A stretch of 64,000 bases of DNA from Acholeplasma granularum ATCC 19168 (GTDB lineage: Bacteria; Bacillota_I; Bacilli_A; Acholeplasmatales; Acholeplasmataceae): NCBI RefSeq assembly GCF_000526235.1, contig NZ_JAFR01000007.1, forward strand, positions 147,087 to 211,086, read 5' to 3'. Shown in pieces: positions 27,514-36,983 of the stretch; the first letter of the stretch is position 1, and each line of letters opens with the position of its first letter. A model generated the notes under the pieces. It was not told the DNA's origin and did not search any database. It was given only the letters and a program-made list of their open reading frames with translations. The position numbers and the translations under genes are program-made.

Positions 27514-28095
27514 CTTGTTGCTGTAATCTTGTTTTCTAATTGAACCATCTTTTTTATGTATGACAACAGATGTATTATTTGAATCTGCTAAATCTTGAGC
27601 ATACTTTATTGCTTCAACTTGTGTTTTAAAGTACTTAATCGTTTTTTTAGAACCTTCTTTTCTGACTCGCCATTGACCACTGAATTCAGAATTTTCATCT
27701 TTGTTTAAAGATACATGATATTTTAGTACTTTAGCTGGTTTAGGTTTATCTATTTTAGAATCTTCTTTTGTACTTAGATTATCATCAATATTTTTAGTAT
27801 TATCTTTATTAGTAACTGTATTTGAATTTTTTTCTACTGTTACTTCAGGGTCTTTTACTTGTTCAATAACTGTTGCTTCTTCATTACTTTGAACAACAGG
27901 TTTCGATGTTGGCTTTGTATCATCTTCATCAATTGACTTCTTATCAACTTTAACCTCTTTATAACTAACATTTTGTTTCTTTTTCTTTGGAACCAGTATC
28001 AAAATAAGTATAAAGATTAACAACAAGATGATTATAGCAGTTACATATTCTAATAAGCCCCAACTGTTTATGTCAAATCCGTCTTTAAATGGCAT
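27502..28095 (-). CDS. DUF2188-containing membrane-anchored protein
   Basis: Protein of 197 residues. A single membrane helix lies at ~14-36, followed by a Lys/Asp/Thr-rich low-complexity linker to ~125, and then a DUF2188 domain: YHVSLNKDENSEFSGQWRVR, the KYFKTQVEAIKYAQDLA helix and VVIHKKDGSIR. DUF2188 is a small domain of unknown function that repeats a WxV-x-T-x-EA pattern. AAGGGGG precedes the ATG. It stands alone between a terminator and a gap. Function unknown. Confidence 0.75.
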   Translation of the reverse strand: MPFKDGFDINSWGLLEYVTAIIILLLIFILILILVPKKKKQNVSYKEVKVDKKSIDEDDTKPTSKPVVQSNEEATVIEQVKDPEVTVEKNSNTVTNKDNTKNIDDNLSTKEDSKIDKPKPAKVLKYHVSLNKDENSEFSGQWRVRKEGSKKTIKYFKTQVEAIKYAQDLADSNNTSVVIHKKDGSIRKQDYSNKSSK

Positions 28096-28216
28096 AAATC
28101 CATCCCCCTTTGTTATTTGTTTATTAACTATATTGTACTACTTATTACATTTTTTATCAATAATATGTATAAATTGATAGTTTTTATCCATATTATTGAT
28201 TATTTTTTTATATAAT

Positions 28217-28498
28217 CTATATTTGAGTATAGAAAAAATATAATAATAAAAGATGTCCAATAAAGGTAATCCAATTTACCAAGACAAAATACCAATGTTT
28301 TGTTTTATGTCTAGCTATATAAAGTCCCATTAATCCACCTATTGAACCTAAAAAAACAGACAATAAAAGTAAATCTTTTTCTTTAATACGCCATTTATTC
28401 TTTTTTGCAGCATCCTTATCATATAAATATATTACATATGTAATTAAGGAAATAAAAATCCAAACAATTACATAGATATATAGGTATAACGGGTTCAT
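28217..28498 (-). CDS. DUF1294 small membrane protein
   Basis: Protein of 93 residues with three hydrophobic helices. The cytoplasmic part YLYDKDAAKKNKWRIKEKDL and the helix LGSIGGLMGLYIARHKTKH are the DUF1294 signature (family form DK.AA......R..E..L..L...GG..G......RHKT.K..F). The start overlaps the helicase stop by four bases (ATGA), so both are made from one message. Function unknown, but DUF1294 proteins are often beside or fused to cold-shock or nucleic-acid proteins. Confidence 0.82.
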   Translation of the reverse strand: MNPLYLYIYVIVWIFISLITYVIYLYDKDAAKKNKWRIKEKDLLLLSVFLGSIGGLMGLYIARHKTKHWYFVLVNWITFIGHLLLLYFFYTQI

Positions 28499-31400
28499 AA
28501 TATACTCTTTTCTAATTTATTTTTTAATAATTCTTTTATATTTTTCAGCTCTTTATTTGGATCAGTATACCAATTAGATTCTAAAAGTCTATAGGTATTC
28601 CAATTTCTTGATTGAAGATATTTTTCATAATGAAGTAAATCTCTTCTAGCATATAAATGTTCTTTACTAAACTCACATAGTATTCCAAGAAGATAATCAT
28701 CAGTATTTTTATTCTTGATAGCAAGATTAATTTTATCATTACCAATACCTATATTTAAGTCTACAAGATAACCTAATTTTTCAATTCTTTTTTGCAAATC
28801 TAAAATCATTTCGTTATTTGACTTGACTTGTAGATTATCGTCATTTTGATGAAGGTTAGATAATACTGCTTTAGTTAGTACATCATTATTTGTAGAAACA
28901 TAGTAACAATATCTCATAAAATCTTTTAATAGTTTAGGCCCTTTTGACTGTAAGTCCTCTACCTTAAATTCCTCTGGGTATAAACTTGATACGAAGTAAA
29001 TCTTCTTTTTTGCACGTGTAATCGCAACATTTAAGCGGTTTTGTCCACCTTCTTGGTTTAGCCATCCAAATCGGCGCATGACCTGTCCTTGTTCGTTTTT
29101 AGCATATCCCATAGAAAATATTATAATATCTCTTTCATCACCTTGTACGTTTTCAATATTTTTTATAAATAATGATTTATCTTCACCATCATCTTTTCTA
29201 AACATTTCTTTTTCAAAATGCTTTTGATAAATACCTTTTTTAAATAATACCTGATCGACTTGATTTTCAATCATATCTCGATGTGCACTATTAAATGTAA
29301 TTACACCTATTGATTCATTATTTTCTCTAGTTTTAAATATTTTCTTTAGTAATTCAACAACTGCTTTAGCTTCTTCTTTATTTGATCTATTTTCAAAGGA
29401 TGCATTTTTTACATATACATATTCAATTGGTGGCGTAACCGACTTTTCTTGGTTTGGAGATATAATTAGTTTTCCATCATAAAATGCATGATTTGAAAAA
29501 GCAATCAACTCTTCATATTTTGATCTATAGTGATAGTTTAATAGTGTCTCTTTATATCGATATCTAGCTAAATCAAGTAAACTCTTAGCATCCAAAGATA
29601 CATCCTTTAATATTTCATCTTCATAAAACTCATTTGAATCATCAAGTCTACCACTACCTAAGCTAGAAGGTCTTAATTGTTTAGGATCTCCTGCAATAAC
29701 TACCTTTTTAGCTCTATAAATAGAAGGAATTCCTTTTTCAACATACATTTGACTTGCCTCATCAAATATAACCAAGTCAAACATGCCTGATTCTAAAGGT
29801 AATATGGTTGATACTACCTCAGGTGTCATCATCCATAACCTAATATGTTTACTCATTTCAACATTAAATGTTTCAATAAATGACTTAATACTTGGCTTAC
29901 TATCTTGTTCAAATATACGTTTAATATCCATAATACGTTTTGTATTATTCAAATTTAGTGCATGTTTATATAATGCCATTTCAAAAGATTCAATTGTAAT
30001 GTTCATTTTAATATTCATTAAATCTTTAATAGATTCTAATTTAGTTTGATAATTATCAAATATATACAAATATTTTTGATGACTTGCTTTAAATTCTTCT
30101 AAGTATCCTGAATAGAAACCATCAAATATGTATTTTCTGTATTTATATATATCAGTAATATCTTTTAGTTGATTATTAGTATTTAACATTTTCAAAAATG
30201 TTTTATGAGCTGGTCTTAAATTTTGATATATTGTTTTATATTTATTTAATGAAGTGATGTTGTCATAAATATAATGATGTAAATCTTTATTTTTAAACAT
30301 TAGGTTTAAATAATTTTTACGTATTTTTTTCTTTTGACTTAAGAAACTCATACTATCTATATATTCATTAACAAATTTATTTCTTATTTTTCTTTGTTTG
30401 AAATATGTTTTCTTTTCATAGATGTCTATTATATTTAAATAGTCATTATGTAATTGTTCAAATATTATTTTTTGACTTCTTGTGATTTTAGTTTCTAGCA
30501 TATGCATTATTTTATAATTTCTAAAGTAGTAATCAAAATCTAACATACGCTTTAAGTGTAAATCAGTATCAAATGTCTTTTCTAGTGCATCTACAATTTG
30601 AAAATTAATTTTTTTATAATTTTCATTAAATATTTTATGTATATCAGATGGTGTAAGATGATTTAATATGTCTTTATCTTTTATATATCTTTTATATAAC
30701 TGAAAAACCGGAATACCTTCAATAGTTTCATCATATAGCAATTTTAATGATTGATCCATGTCATTTAATAATCGCTTAATTTCTAGTTCATTAGAATAAA
30801 TGTCATTATTCATTGTTCTAACTGGAGCAACAGGATCTAAAAATTTATTTAATTTATCATAAAAATCTTGTTTATTTTCAGCATCATCAATAAACATAGC
30901 ATATCTATTTGCGGTTTTAAGTCTAGAATATATGACATCAAGTGCAACCTTTTTTTCCGAAACAACTAATACATTTTCGCCTTTTAAAATTGAGGTTGAT
31001 ATAAGTGATGTAATAGTTTGACTTTTTCCTGTTCCAGGAGGTCCCCAAATAACTATTTTCTTTTCCGTATTGAGTAGATCTATAACTTTTTCTTGGGAAT
31101 AGTTTAGATCGTTAATATATGAGATATTTTCTTCATCAATCGGTGATTTTGTAACTTCTATTAATTCAGTTTTAGCAGATTTAAAAAGGTTTGTTTCATC
31201 AATGAGTCCTTCTAAAAGTTCATTATATGTTTTTGATTGTAGGATTTTTTCCATATCCTTTTGAATACTTGAAGAAAATACTTGAAATCTAGATAATGTA
31301 ATATAAGGCTTTATAATAAATCCTAAGTGTTTACGTTTAAGAAAATCATCTTTTAATTCGTTTAAAAATGGAATAAATTTATTTTCAAATTGCTTATTTA

Positions 31401-32217
31401 TGTTTAGTCCATGTTTTTCATAAAAAGGAATAATTACTTCTGTTAAAACATTCAAACTAAATTCAGTAATTTGAGGCATAGTTGCATCAATTGATGATTT
31501 TTCCATTTTTGATGTAAGCAATAATAGATCACGGTTGAGTATGATATCTTTATCTTGATCTTTTTTTATTGTAAATGTTCTAAGTGTTCTTTCTAATTTT
31601 ACTGGAAAATATAAAAGTGGTGCTTTGATTGGAAATTTGTCTTTGGAAAACACACCTTCAATAAATGGATAGGCAATATATAAGTTATATGATCCAGTGT
31701 CTTTGAAGGTTTTATTTACCTCTCTGTAGAGTTTAGTTATATGACTTTCAAAACTTTGTTCATTATATACTAATCTAAGGTTTTTAACTCGGTTATTTGT
31801 TAAATAATCTACAAGTTCATTTTGATTCGTTAAATGGGTTAAATCAAAACTGTGATTTTGATTAATCTTACCTAAATATAAATTAACATTTGATTTTGAC
31901 ATATCAGTTAATCTATCTTTATAATGATGTAAGACTTTTGTAGCAGATTTTGATACTTTTACTTGTTTAGAATTTAAATTTGTGTAATTCACAATAACAT
32001 TTAAAAAACGCTGTGCATGCATCCTTAAAAACTCAGGTCCTAAACCTGAATATGCATTAAAATCTTCTACTTTGTTTGGTTTAGAATTCGACATTTCAAC
32101 AAGTGCTTTATCAGTACATACATCTATTTTTTCACCTGTTTGAAAAAAATGATCTTCCCGAATAATATTTCTTAAATTGTAAAGTAACTCTAATAGTTCA
32201 TTTTTAGCAGACATCAT
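28495..32217 (-). CDS. Large SF1 (DNA2/NAM7-type) helicase with nuclease-like C-terminus
   Basis: Protein of 1240 residues. An N-terminal DUF4011-like segment (YKDRLTDMSKSNVNLYLG) precedes a split superfamily I helicase core: Walker A GPPGTGKSQTITS, Walker B VIFDEASQMY, motif III GDPKQLRPSS, and motifs V-VI in NVQGDERDIIIFSMGYA and RLNVAITRAKKKIYF. The last ~100 residues resemble the MTES_1575/DUF559 restriction-endonuclease fold but with INLAI where Asp is usual (D to N), so cleavage may be lost. GGAAGGG precedes the ATG at 32217. Related proteins occur in defence and repair loci; its role here is unknown. Confidence 0.85.
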   Translation of the reverse strand: MMSAKNELLELLYNLRNIIREDHFFQTGEKIDVCTDKALVEMSNSKPNKVEDFNAYSGLGPEFLRMHAQRFLNVIVNYTNLNSKQVKVSKSATKVLHHYKDRLTDMSKSNVNLYLGKINQNHSFDLTHLTNQNELVDYLTNNRVKNLRLVYNEQSFESHITKLYREVNKTFKDTGSYNLYIAYPFIEGVFSKDKFPIKAPLLYFPVKLERTLRTFTIKKDQDKDIILNRDLLLLTSKMEKSSIDATMPQITEFSLNVLTEVIIPFYEKHGLNINKQFENKFIPFLNELKDDFLKRKHLGFIIKPYITLSRFQVFSSSIQKDMEKILQSKTYNELLEGLIDETNLFKSAKTELIEVTKSPIDEENISYINDLNYSQEKVIDLLNTEKKIVIWGPPGTGKSQTITSLISTSILKGENVLVVSEKKVALDVIYSRLKTANRYAMFIDDAENKQDFYDKLNKFLDPVAPVRTMNNDIYSNELEIKRLLNDMDQSLKLLYDETIEGIPVFQLYKRYIKDKDILNHLTPSDIHKIFNENYKKINFQIVDALEKTFDTDLHLKRMLDFDYYFRNYKIMHMLETKITRSQKIIFEQLHNDYLNIIDIYEKKTYFKQRKIRNKFVNEYIDSMSFLSQKKKIRKNYLNLMFKNKDLHHYIYDNITSLNKYKTIYQNLRPAHKTFLKMLNTNNQLKDITDIYKYRKYIFDGFYSGYLEEFKASHQKYLYIFDNYQTKLESIKDLMNIKMNITIESFEMALYKHALNLNNTKRIMDIKRIFEQDSKPSIKSFIETFNVEMSKHIRLWMMTPEVVSTILPLESGMFDLVIFDEASQMYVEKGIPSIYRAKKVVIAGDPKQLRPSSLGSGRLDDSNEFYEDEILKDVSLDAKSLLDLARYRYKETLLNYHYRSKYEELIAFSNHAFYDGKLIISPNQEKSVTPPIEYVYVKNASFENRSNKEEAKAVVELLKKIFKTRENNESIGVITFNSAHRDMIENQVDQVLFKKGIYQKHFEKEMFRKDDGEDKSLFIKNIENVQGDERDIIIFSMGYAKNEQGQVMRRFGWLNQEGGQNRLNVAITRAKKKIYFVSSLYPEEFKVEDLQSKGPKLLKDFMRYCYYVSTNNDVLTKAVLSNLHQNDDNLQVKSNNEMILDLQKRIEKLGYLVDLNIGIGNDKINLAIKNKNTDDYLLGILCEFSKEHLYARRDLLHYEKYLQSRNWNTYRLLESNWYTDPNKELKNIKELLKNKLEKSIL

Positions 32218-32329
32218 ATATACCCTTCCTATACTTATTGTAACATATATAATTGTGTATATAATGAGATAGTCTTTTACTTTAATCAAATTTTATTTTA
32301 TTGTATAATAACTTTAGGAGGAAGTAATA

Positions 32330-32833
32330 ATGACGAAAAAATTAGAAAATCTTTTACCTTTAGTTATTTTATTGTTTGGACTTTTAATTTCAGTTACAAT
32401 GTTTTTGGATGTCTTAAAAACAAATGATGATCAGGCTATTATGAATGGATTAACTGCTATTTTTGGTGGTAATACTTATAGATTTGGCACATTTATTGAT
32501 CATAATGTTAATTTTAGTATTTTAAATTTACTAGCATTTATCTTGCCTGGTTTTATGAGTATACTTTTAGTTATTGGTGTCATCAACCATAAAAAAACAT
32601 CATATATTAAGTTAATTATGGGACTTATAACTACTACAGTATTTGTAATATCAATTATATTGTTGTTCCAACTACCAAGTAACACTACTTTTACAAGAAC
32701 TATTATTAATGTCGAATATAATGGAACTTATAAAGCATATAATTTGGCAATTGGAGCTGTATTCGGTTATGTATCTGCTATATTAGGAGCTGTATCATCT
32801 GTTATTTATAGTGTTTTACAATTTGAAAAATAG
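32330..32833 (+). CDS. Hypothetical four-helix membrane protein
   Basis: Protein of 167 residues with four predicted membrane helices (~10-28, 63-83, 92-114, 140-160) and a polar external loop before the last. No family recognised. A perfect AGGAGG lies 8 bases before the ATG, and TATAAT (32304-32309) stands at a suitable distance for a promoter. It is divergent from the helicase and ends at a shared terminator with glgC. Confidence 0.7.
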   Translation: MTKKLENLLPLVILLFGLLISVTMFLDVLKTNDDQAIMNGLTAIFGGNTYRFGTFIDHNVNFSILNLLAFILPGFMSILLVIGVINHKKTSYIKLIMGLITTTVFVISIILLFQLPSNTTFTRTIINVEYNGTYKAYNLAIGAVFGYVSAILGAVSSVIYSVLQFEK

Positions 32834-32854
32834 ATAATTGTTTATGCAAAAATA

Positions 32855-32898
32855 AAAATAGAGCTACTTTTAATTAAAAGTAGCTCTATTTTTTTATC
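32855..32898. terminator. Bidirectional terminator between the small membrane protein and glgC
   Basis: Near-perfect inverted repeat of 20-base arms (32855-32894) around GAGCTACTTTTAA, flanked by an A-run on one side and a T-run on the other, so it can end transcription from both converging genes. Confidence 0.9.
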
Positions 32899-34120
32899 GA
32901 ATCGTTGATCCTGATGGTACATCTTTTTCGTTAATTGTTCCTGATCTATATATTCTACAATTTTTACCAATTCTTATATGACCTGGAATAACACTTTGTT
33001 TTTCAACTAAAGTAATACCACTATAAAGATTTTTGGGTTTTTCTTTATTTGGTGTTAAGTCATTACCATAACCAATTTGTGTATAACTTCCAATTGTTAC
33101 TTCTTTATCAATGATTGACTTTGTAATTTCAGTGTAATTACCTATTATTGTATCATTTAGTATAACACTATCTTTAACAACAGTTCCTTTACCAACTCTA
33201 ACTCCTGGACTTAGGACTGAATTAATTACAGTACCTTCAATAATACACCCATTAGAAACTAAACTATCTACAATTTTAGCATCGTTTCCTACTTTAACAG
33301 GAGGTAGGTCTTCACTTTTTGTAAATACTTTCCAGGTTGGATCATATAAATCTAATTTTGTATAGTTTTTAGTCATTGCTAAGTTAGTTTCTAAATAAGA
33401 ATCTAATGTACCAACATCCATCCAGTAATCATTAAATTCATAAGAAAATACAGCTTTTGAAGTTGTATTGATTAGATGTGGGATGATGTGTTTACCAAAA
33501 TCTAAATTTTCTTGTTCAAGTTCCGTTAGGACTTTCTTTAAAAGTTTAAAATCAAATAAGTAAATTCCCATACTTGCTAAGTTGGAATCTGAATGTTCTG
33601 GTTTTTCTTGGAATTCTATGATCTCATTATTTGAATTAACTGACATAATACCAAATCTAGAAATATCCTCAGGTCTAACTCTTTGAGTTGCTATTGTTAA
33701 TAATGCATTATTTTCTTTGTGGAATGAAATCATTTTGCGATAATCCATTTTATAAATATGATCACCTGACAAAATTAAAACATATTTTGGATTTTTGCGG
33801 TTTAAGTATTCAAGATTTTTATAGACAGCATCTGCAGTACCTAAATACCAATTTGTATGTGGTTGTAGTAAAGTTACTGATGAATCCCTTCTATCTAAAT
33901 CCCAGGGTTTGCCACTACCAATATGTTTATTCAATGAAAGCGGCAGGTATTGAGTAAGTATGCCAATATCATATATTCCAGACTGTGCACAATTTGATAA
34001 AGTAAAGTCTATAATTCTAAATTTACCAGCAAAAGGCATGGCTGGTTTACTACGCTTTTCAGATAATAAATCTAGTCTTGTACCTTTACCACCTGCTAAA
34101 ATTATTGCTAATGTCTCCAT
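32894..34120 (-). CDS. glgC: Glucose-1-phosphate adenylyltransferase GlgC
   Basis: Makes ADP-glucose for glycogen synthesis, 408 residues. The pyrophosphorylase motif AGGKGTRLDLLSEKRSKPAM is at 9-28 with the regulatory/substrate Lys, then FRIIDFTLSN, GTADAVYKNL, SGDHIYKMDY and the C-terminal left-handed beta-helix with hexapeptide repeats (VGKGTVVKDSV, IGNYTEITKS). It starts two bases after glgA ends. The two-gene glgA-glgC order is inverted relative to the Bacillus glgBCDAP operon, and no glgD is present, so it is probably a homotetramer. Confidence 0.97.
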   Translation of the reverse strand: METLAIILAGGKGTRLDLLSEKRSKPAMPFAGKFRIIDFTLSNCAQSGIYDIGILTQYLPLSLNKHIGSGKPWDLDRRDSSVTLLQPHTNWYLGTADAVYKNLEYLNRKNPKYVLILSGDHIYKMDYRKMISFHKENNALLTIATQRVRPEDISRFGIMSVNSNNEIIEFQEKPEHSDSNLASMGIYLFDFKLLKKVLTELEQENLDFGKHIIPHLINTTSKAVFSYEFNDYWMDVGTLDSYLETNLAMTKNYTKLDLYDPTWKVFTKSEDLPPVKVGNDAKIVDSLVSNGCIIEGTVINSVLSPGVRVGKGTVVKDSVILNDTIIGNYTEITKSIIDKEVTIGSYTQIGYGNDLTPNKEKPKNLYSGITLVEKQSVIPGHIRIGKNCRIYRSGTINEKDVPSGSTIR

Positions 34121-34122
34121 AA

Positions 34123-35553
34123 CTATTTTTCCCCTAACATTTCTTTGTATATTTTTTCATATGATATCGCCATTTTATTAAGTCCATAATCAGTTTTCAT
34201 CGCTTGATTAACCAATTTTTTCCAAACACTTGCTTGATTGTTATATACATGAATGCTTTCAAATAATTTTTCTTTTAAATCATATGAATCATAATTTGCA
34301 AAAGTAAATCCTGTACCTTCATTTGTATATTTATTGTATGGAATAACTGTATCTTTTAGACCGCCTGTTTCTCTTACAATGGGTAAAGATCCATAACGCA
34401 TTGCAATCATTTGACCAAGGCCACATGGTTCAAATCTACTTGGCATCATAAACATATCACTTCCAGCATAAATTAAATGTGCAATTTTTTCGTTAAAACC
34501 TATATAATTGGCTACTCTATTCGGATATTTTCCAGTTAAGTATCTAAAAAAGTTTTCATAATTTTGATCACCTGAGCCCATTAGTATAAATTTGGCATTA
34601 GAATATTCTAGTACCTCTTCTATACAAAACTCCATTAATGAAATACCTTTTTGATCAGCAAGTCTTCCAACGTAGGCAATAAGTGGTTCTTTAGTTGATA
34701 AATCAAGACCAAAATGTTCAAGTATAAATGCTTTATTTTCTGCTTTACCAAATAATGCATCTTTTAATCCATAATTTTTTTCAATCATTTTATCAGTTTT
34801 AGGATTAAATACTACATCGTCAATACCATTTAAAATACCACTAAAATCATTTTGTCTATTCTTTAAGGCACCATCTAGAGAAAATCCAAATTCATTAGTC
34901 ATTACCTCTTTACTGTAGGTTGGTGAAACTGTATTAATTTTGGTTGCTCTTTCTATGCCTGCCTTTAAAAAGTTTACACGATCAAAATGTATGTAAGAAT
35001 AATCAAAATCTGTATTAAATAGTTGAGCTACAGACTTATCAAAATTACCTTGATATTGTAAATTATGTATGGTTAATAAAATATGAATTTTAAAATAATT
35101 ATAACTTTGATGTCTATAATGTTTATCCAGTAAATATGGTAAGATTGCAGTTTGCCAGTCATTAAGGTGTATGATATCCGGGTAAAAATTAATTAGTTCT
35201 AACCCTTCTAAAATTGCATAATTAAAACAGGTAAATCTTTCAGCATCATCATGATATCCATATAATGAATCTCTTTCAAAATAATGCATATTTTGAACAA
35301 ATATATATGTGGTGTTTTCATAAATCATCTCATAGTAATTTACAATCGTCTCAAAATGGGACATATATATTGTTTTACTACCTAAAAATCTCATTTTATC
35401 GTGGTATCTTTTTATTTGCTCATAATACGGTGTAATAATTTTAATTTCATGTCCGAGTTTATTAATTGATTTTGGCAAAAAATATGCCATATCTGCTAAA
35501 CCACCCGTTTTACTAAAAGGAAAACACTCTGAACTACAAAATAAAATTTTCAT
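34123..35553 (-). CDS. glgA: Glycogen synthase GlgA
   Basis: GT5 ADP-glucose glucosyltransferase of 476 residues. The ADP-glucose site KTGGLADM is at 15-22; HLNDWQTAILPYLL, HNLQYQG, the GILNGIDDVVFNP stretch and the EX7E-like EPCGLGQMIAMRYGS with RETGGLKDTV are all in place. AGAGGGG precedes the ATG. It is the first gene of glgA-glgC, with promoter space of ~60 bp before a divergent gap. Confidence 0.97.
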   Translation of the reverse strand: MKILFCSSECFPFSKTGGLADMAYFLPKSINKLGHEIKIITPYYEQIKRYHDKMRFLGSKTIYMSHFETIVNYYEMIYENTTYIFVQNMHYFERDSLYGYHDDAERFTCFNYAILEGLELINFYPDIIHLNDWQTAILPYLLDKHYRHQSYNYFKIHILLTIHNLQYQGNFDKSVAQLFNTDFDYSYIHFDRVNFLKAGIERATKINTVSPTYSKEVMTNEFGFSLDGALKNRQNDFSGILNGIDDVVFNPKTDKMIEKNYGLKDALFGKAENKAFILEHFGLDLSTKEPLIAYVGRLADQKGISLMEFCIEEVLEYSNAKFILMGSGDQNYENFFRYLTGKYPNRVANYIGFNEKIAHLIYAGSDMFMMPSRFEPCGLGQMIAMRYGSLPIVRETGGLKDTVIPYNKYTNEGTGFTFANYDSYDLKEKLFESIHVYNNQASVWKKLVNQAMKTDYGLNKMAISYEKIYKEMLGEK

Positions 35554-35765
35554 ACTTAGACCCCTCTTATATGCAATTTATTATAGTTAAATTATACAAT
35601 ATGGTAACGTTTTTTACAACTAATCTCAAATACATAACAATTATAAAGACTATCTAGGTATTTATTTAATAAGTCTTATTAGTTGATTTTATTATTGTAT
35701 TTTTGTTATTCTAACAATATCGTTTTTTTATATGGATCAATATAACTAAGATGTAGGTGAAATAA

Positions 35766-36935
35766 ATGCAAGAAATGACAAAAAAACATCAAATAATCAC
35801 ACTAATTAGTGGTATCCTTATTGAATTAATATTAGGCACAGTATATGCATACAGTATTGTAAGATTATATTTAGAAAATGAATTTAATCTAAACCACACC
35901 CAAAGTTCGTTTCCATATCTAACATCTTTAGCATTTTTTTCATTGTTTGTTATGATTAGTGGTAGATATATAAACAAAGATAATTTTATAAAATGGCTCA
36001 TTTATGGTGTGCTACTTGTTGGTTTTGGTTATATAATTTCTGGATTAGCATCTAATTATCTTATTTTCACTGTGGGTTATGGGGTTTTAGTTGGTATAGG
36101 TGTTGGTATACTATACGGTATTCCTATAACAATCATTCAAAAAGTTTTTCAGAAAAGGCAAGGAATTGCGGTTGGATTTACAATTGCAGGATTTGGTTTA
36201 TCGACAGTAATTACAGCTCCAATATTACAAATATTATTTGATTTTTTAGGATTTAAATCTACATTCTTGCTATTTGGTTTAGTCTCAGTTTTACTTCTTT
36301 CTTTATTTAGTCATTTACTAATTAAAAGAGTAGACATAAGTTTACTATATTCCATTAAATCTGAAGAAACACCTTATGCAACAAAATCAGTTTTTGTATA
36401 TTTTTTTATTATATTTATGTTCGGAATTATGTTTGGTTTAGCGATGATCGGTTTAACTGTGTTTATAGGCATGGAGTATTATGGGCTAAATACAAATACT
36501 ATTAGTCTTTTAATGATTGTATTTGCCCTATCAAATGGTCTTGCAAGACCAATATTTGGATATATTTATGATAAATATAGATTAAAATTTTCAGTAATAC
36601 TTTTATCATTATTAACCATTATTGTGTCAACCATATATATTTTCTTTGATAGTAAACACAGCTTTTTATTCATAACCACATTTATTCTTAGCTGGGCAAC
36701 TGTCGGTGGATGGTTAGCTTTAATGCCTTTGATTACCAAAGAAATCTTTGGATTAAATAGTTTTAGCAAAACATATGGAAAAATGTATCTAAGTTATGGT
36801 CTAGCAGCAATTATAGGTAATTTGTATACAGGTGTCATGATTGATAAAATGCTTGACTTAAGTATTATTTTGATACCAATATTAATAATATCTGTTTTAA
36901 CAATTTTTTCAATCTTATTTATAAAATTCAAGTGA
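35766..36935 (+). CDS. OFA-type MFS transporter
   Basis: Major facilitator of 389 residues, 12 hydrophobic helices. GTVYAYSIVRLYLENEFNL near the start and GVGIGILYGIPITIIQKVF with FQKRQGIAVGFTIAGFGLS are typical of the oxalate/formate antiporter (OFA) group, as is GLARPIFGYIYDKY in the second half. OFA members carry monocarboxylates; lactate, pyruvate or formate exchange is possible here. It ends with TGA, evidence for the standard code. Single-gene unit with its own terminator. Confidence 0.82.
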   Translation: MQEMTKKHQIITLISGILIELILGTVYAYSIVRLYLENEFNLNHTQSSFPYLTSLAFFSLFVMISGRYINKDNFIKWLIYGVLLVGFGYIISGLASNYLIFTVGYGVLVGIGVGILYGIPITIIQKVFQKRQGIAVGFTIAGFGLSTVITAPILQILFDFLGFKSTFLLFGLVSVLLLSLFSHLLIKRVDISLLYSIKSEETPYATKSVFVYFFIIFMFGIMFGLAMIGLTVFIGMEYYGLNTNTISLLMIVFALSNGLARPIFGYIYDKYRLKFSVILLSLLTIIVSTIYIFFDSKHSFLFITTFILSWATVGGWLALMPLITKEIFGLNSFSKTYGKMYLSYGLAAIIGNLYTGVMIDKMLDLSIILIPILIISVLTIFSILFIKFK

Positions 36936-36944
36936 CTCATATGA

Positions 36945-36983
36945 CTAAACCCAGAAATTAATTTAATTTCTGGGTTTATTTTT
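36945..36983 (+). terminator. Terminator of the OFA transporter gene
   Basis: Stem of 15 bp, AAACCCAGAAATTAA with its complement (36946-36960 and 36963-36977), followed by ATTTTTATTT. It also serves as a barrier to the convergent DEAD-box gene. Confidence 0.88.

Noticed and set aside
35600..35620. LacI-type operator before glgA (GGTAACGTTTTTTAC)
   Set aside because: The half-sites are spaced differently from the TGNAANCGNTNNCA sites and do not match the consensus.
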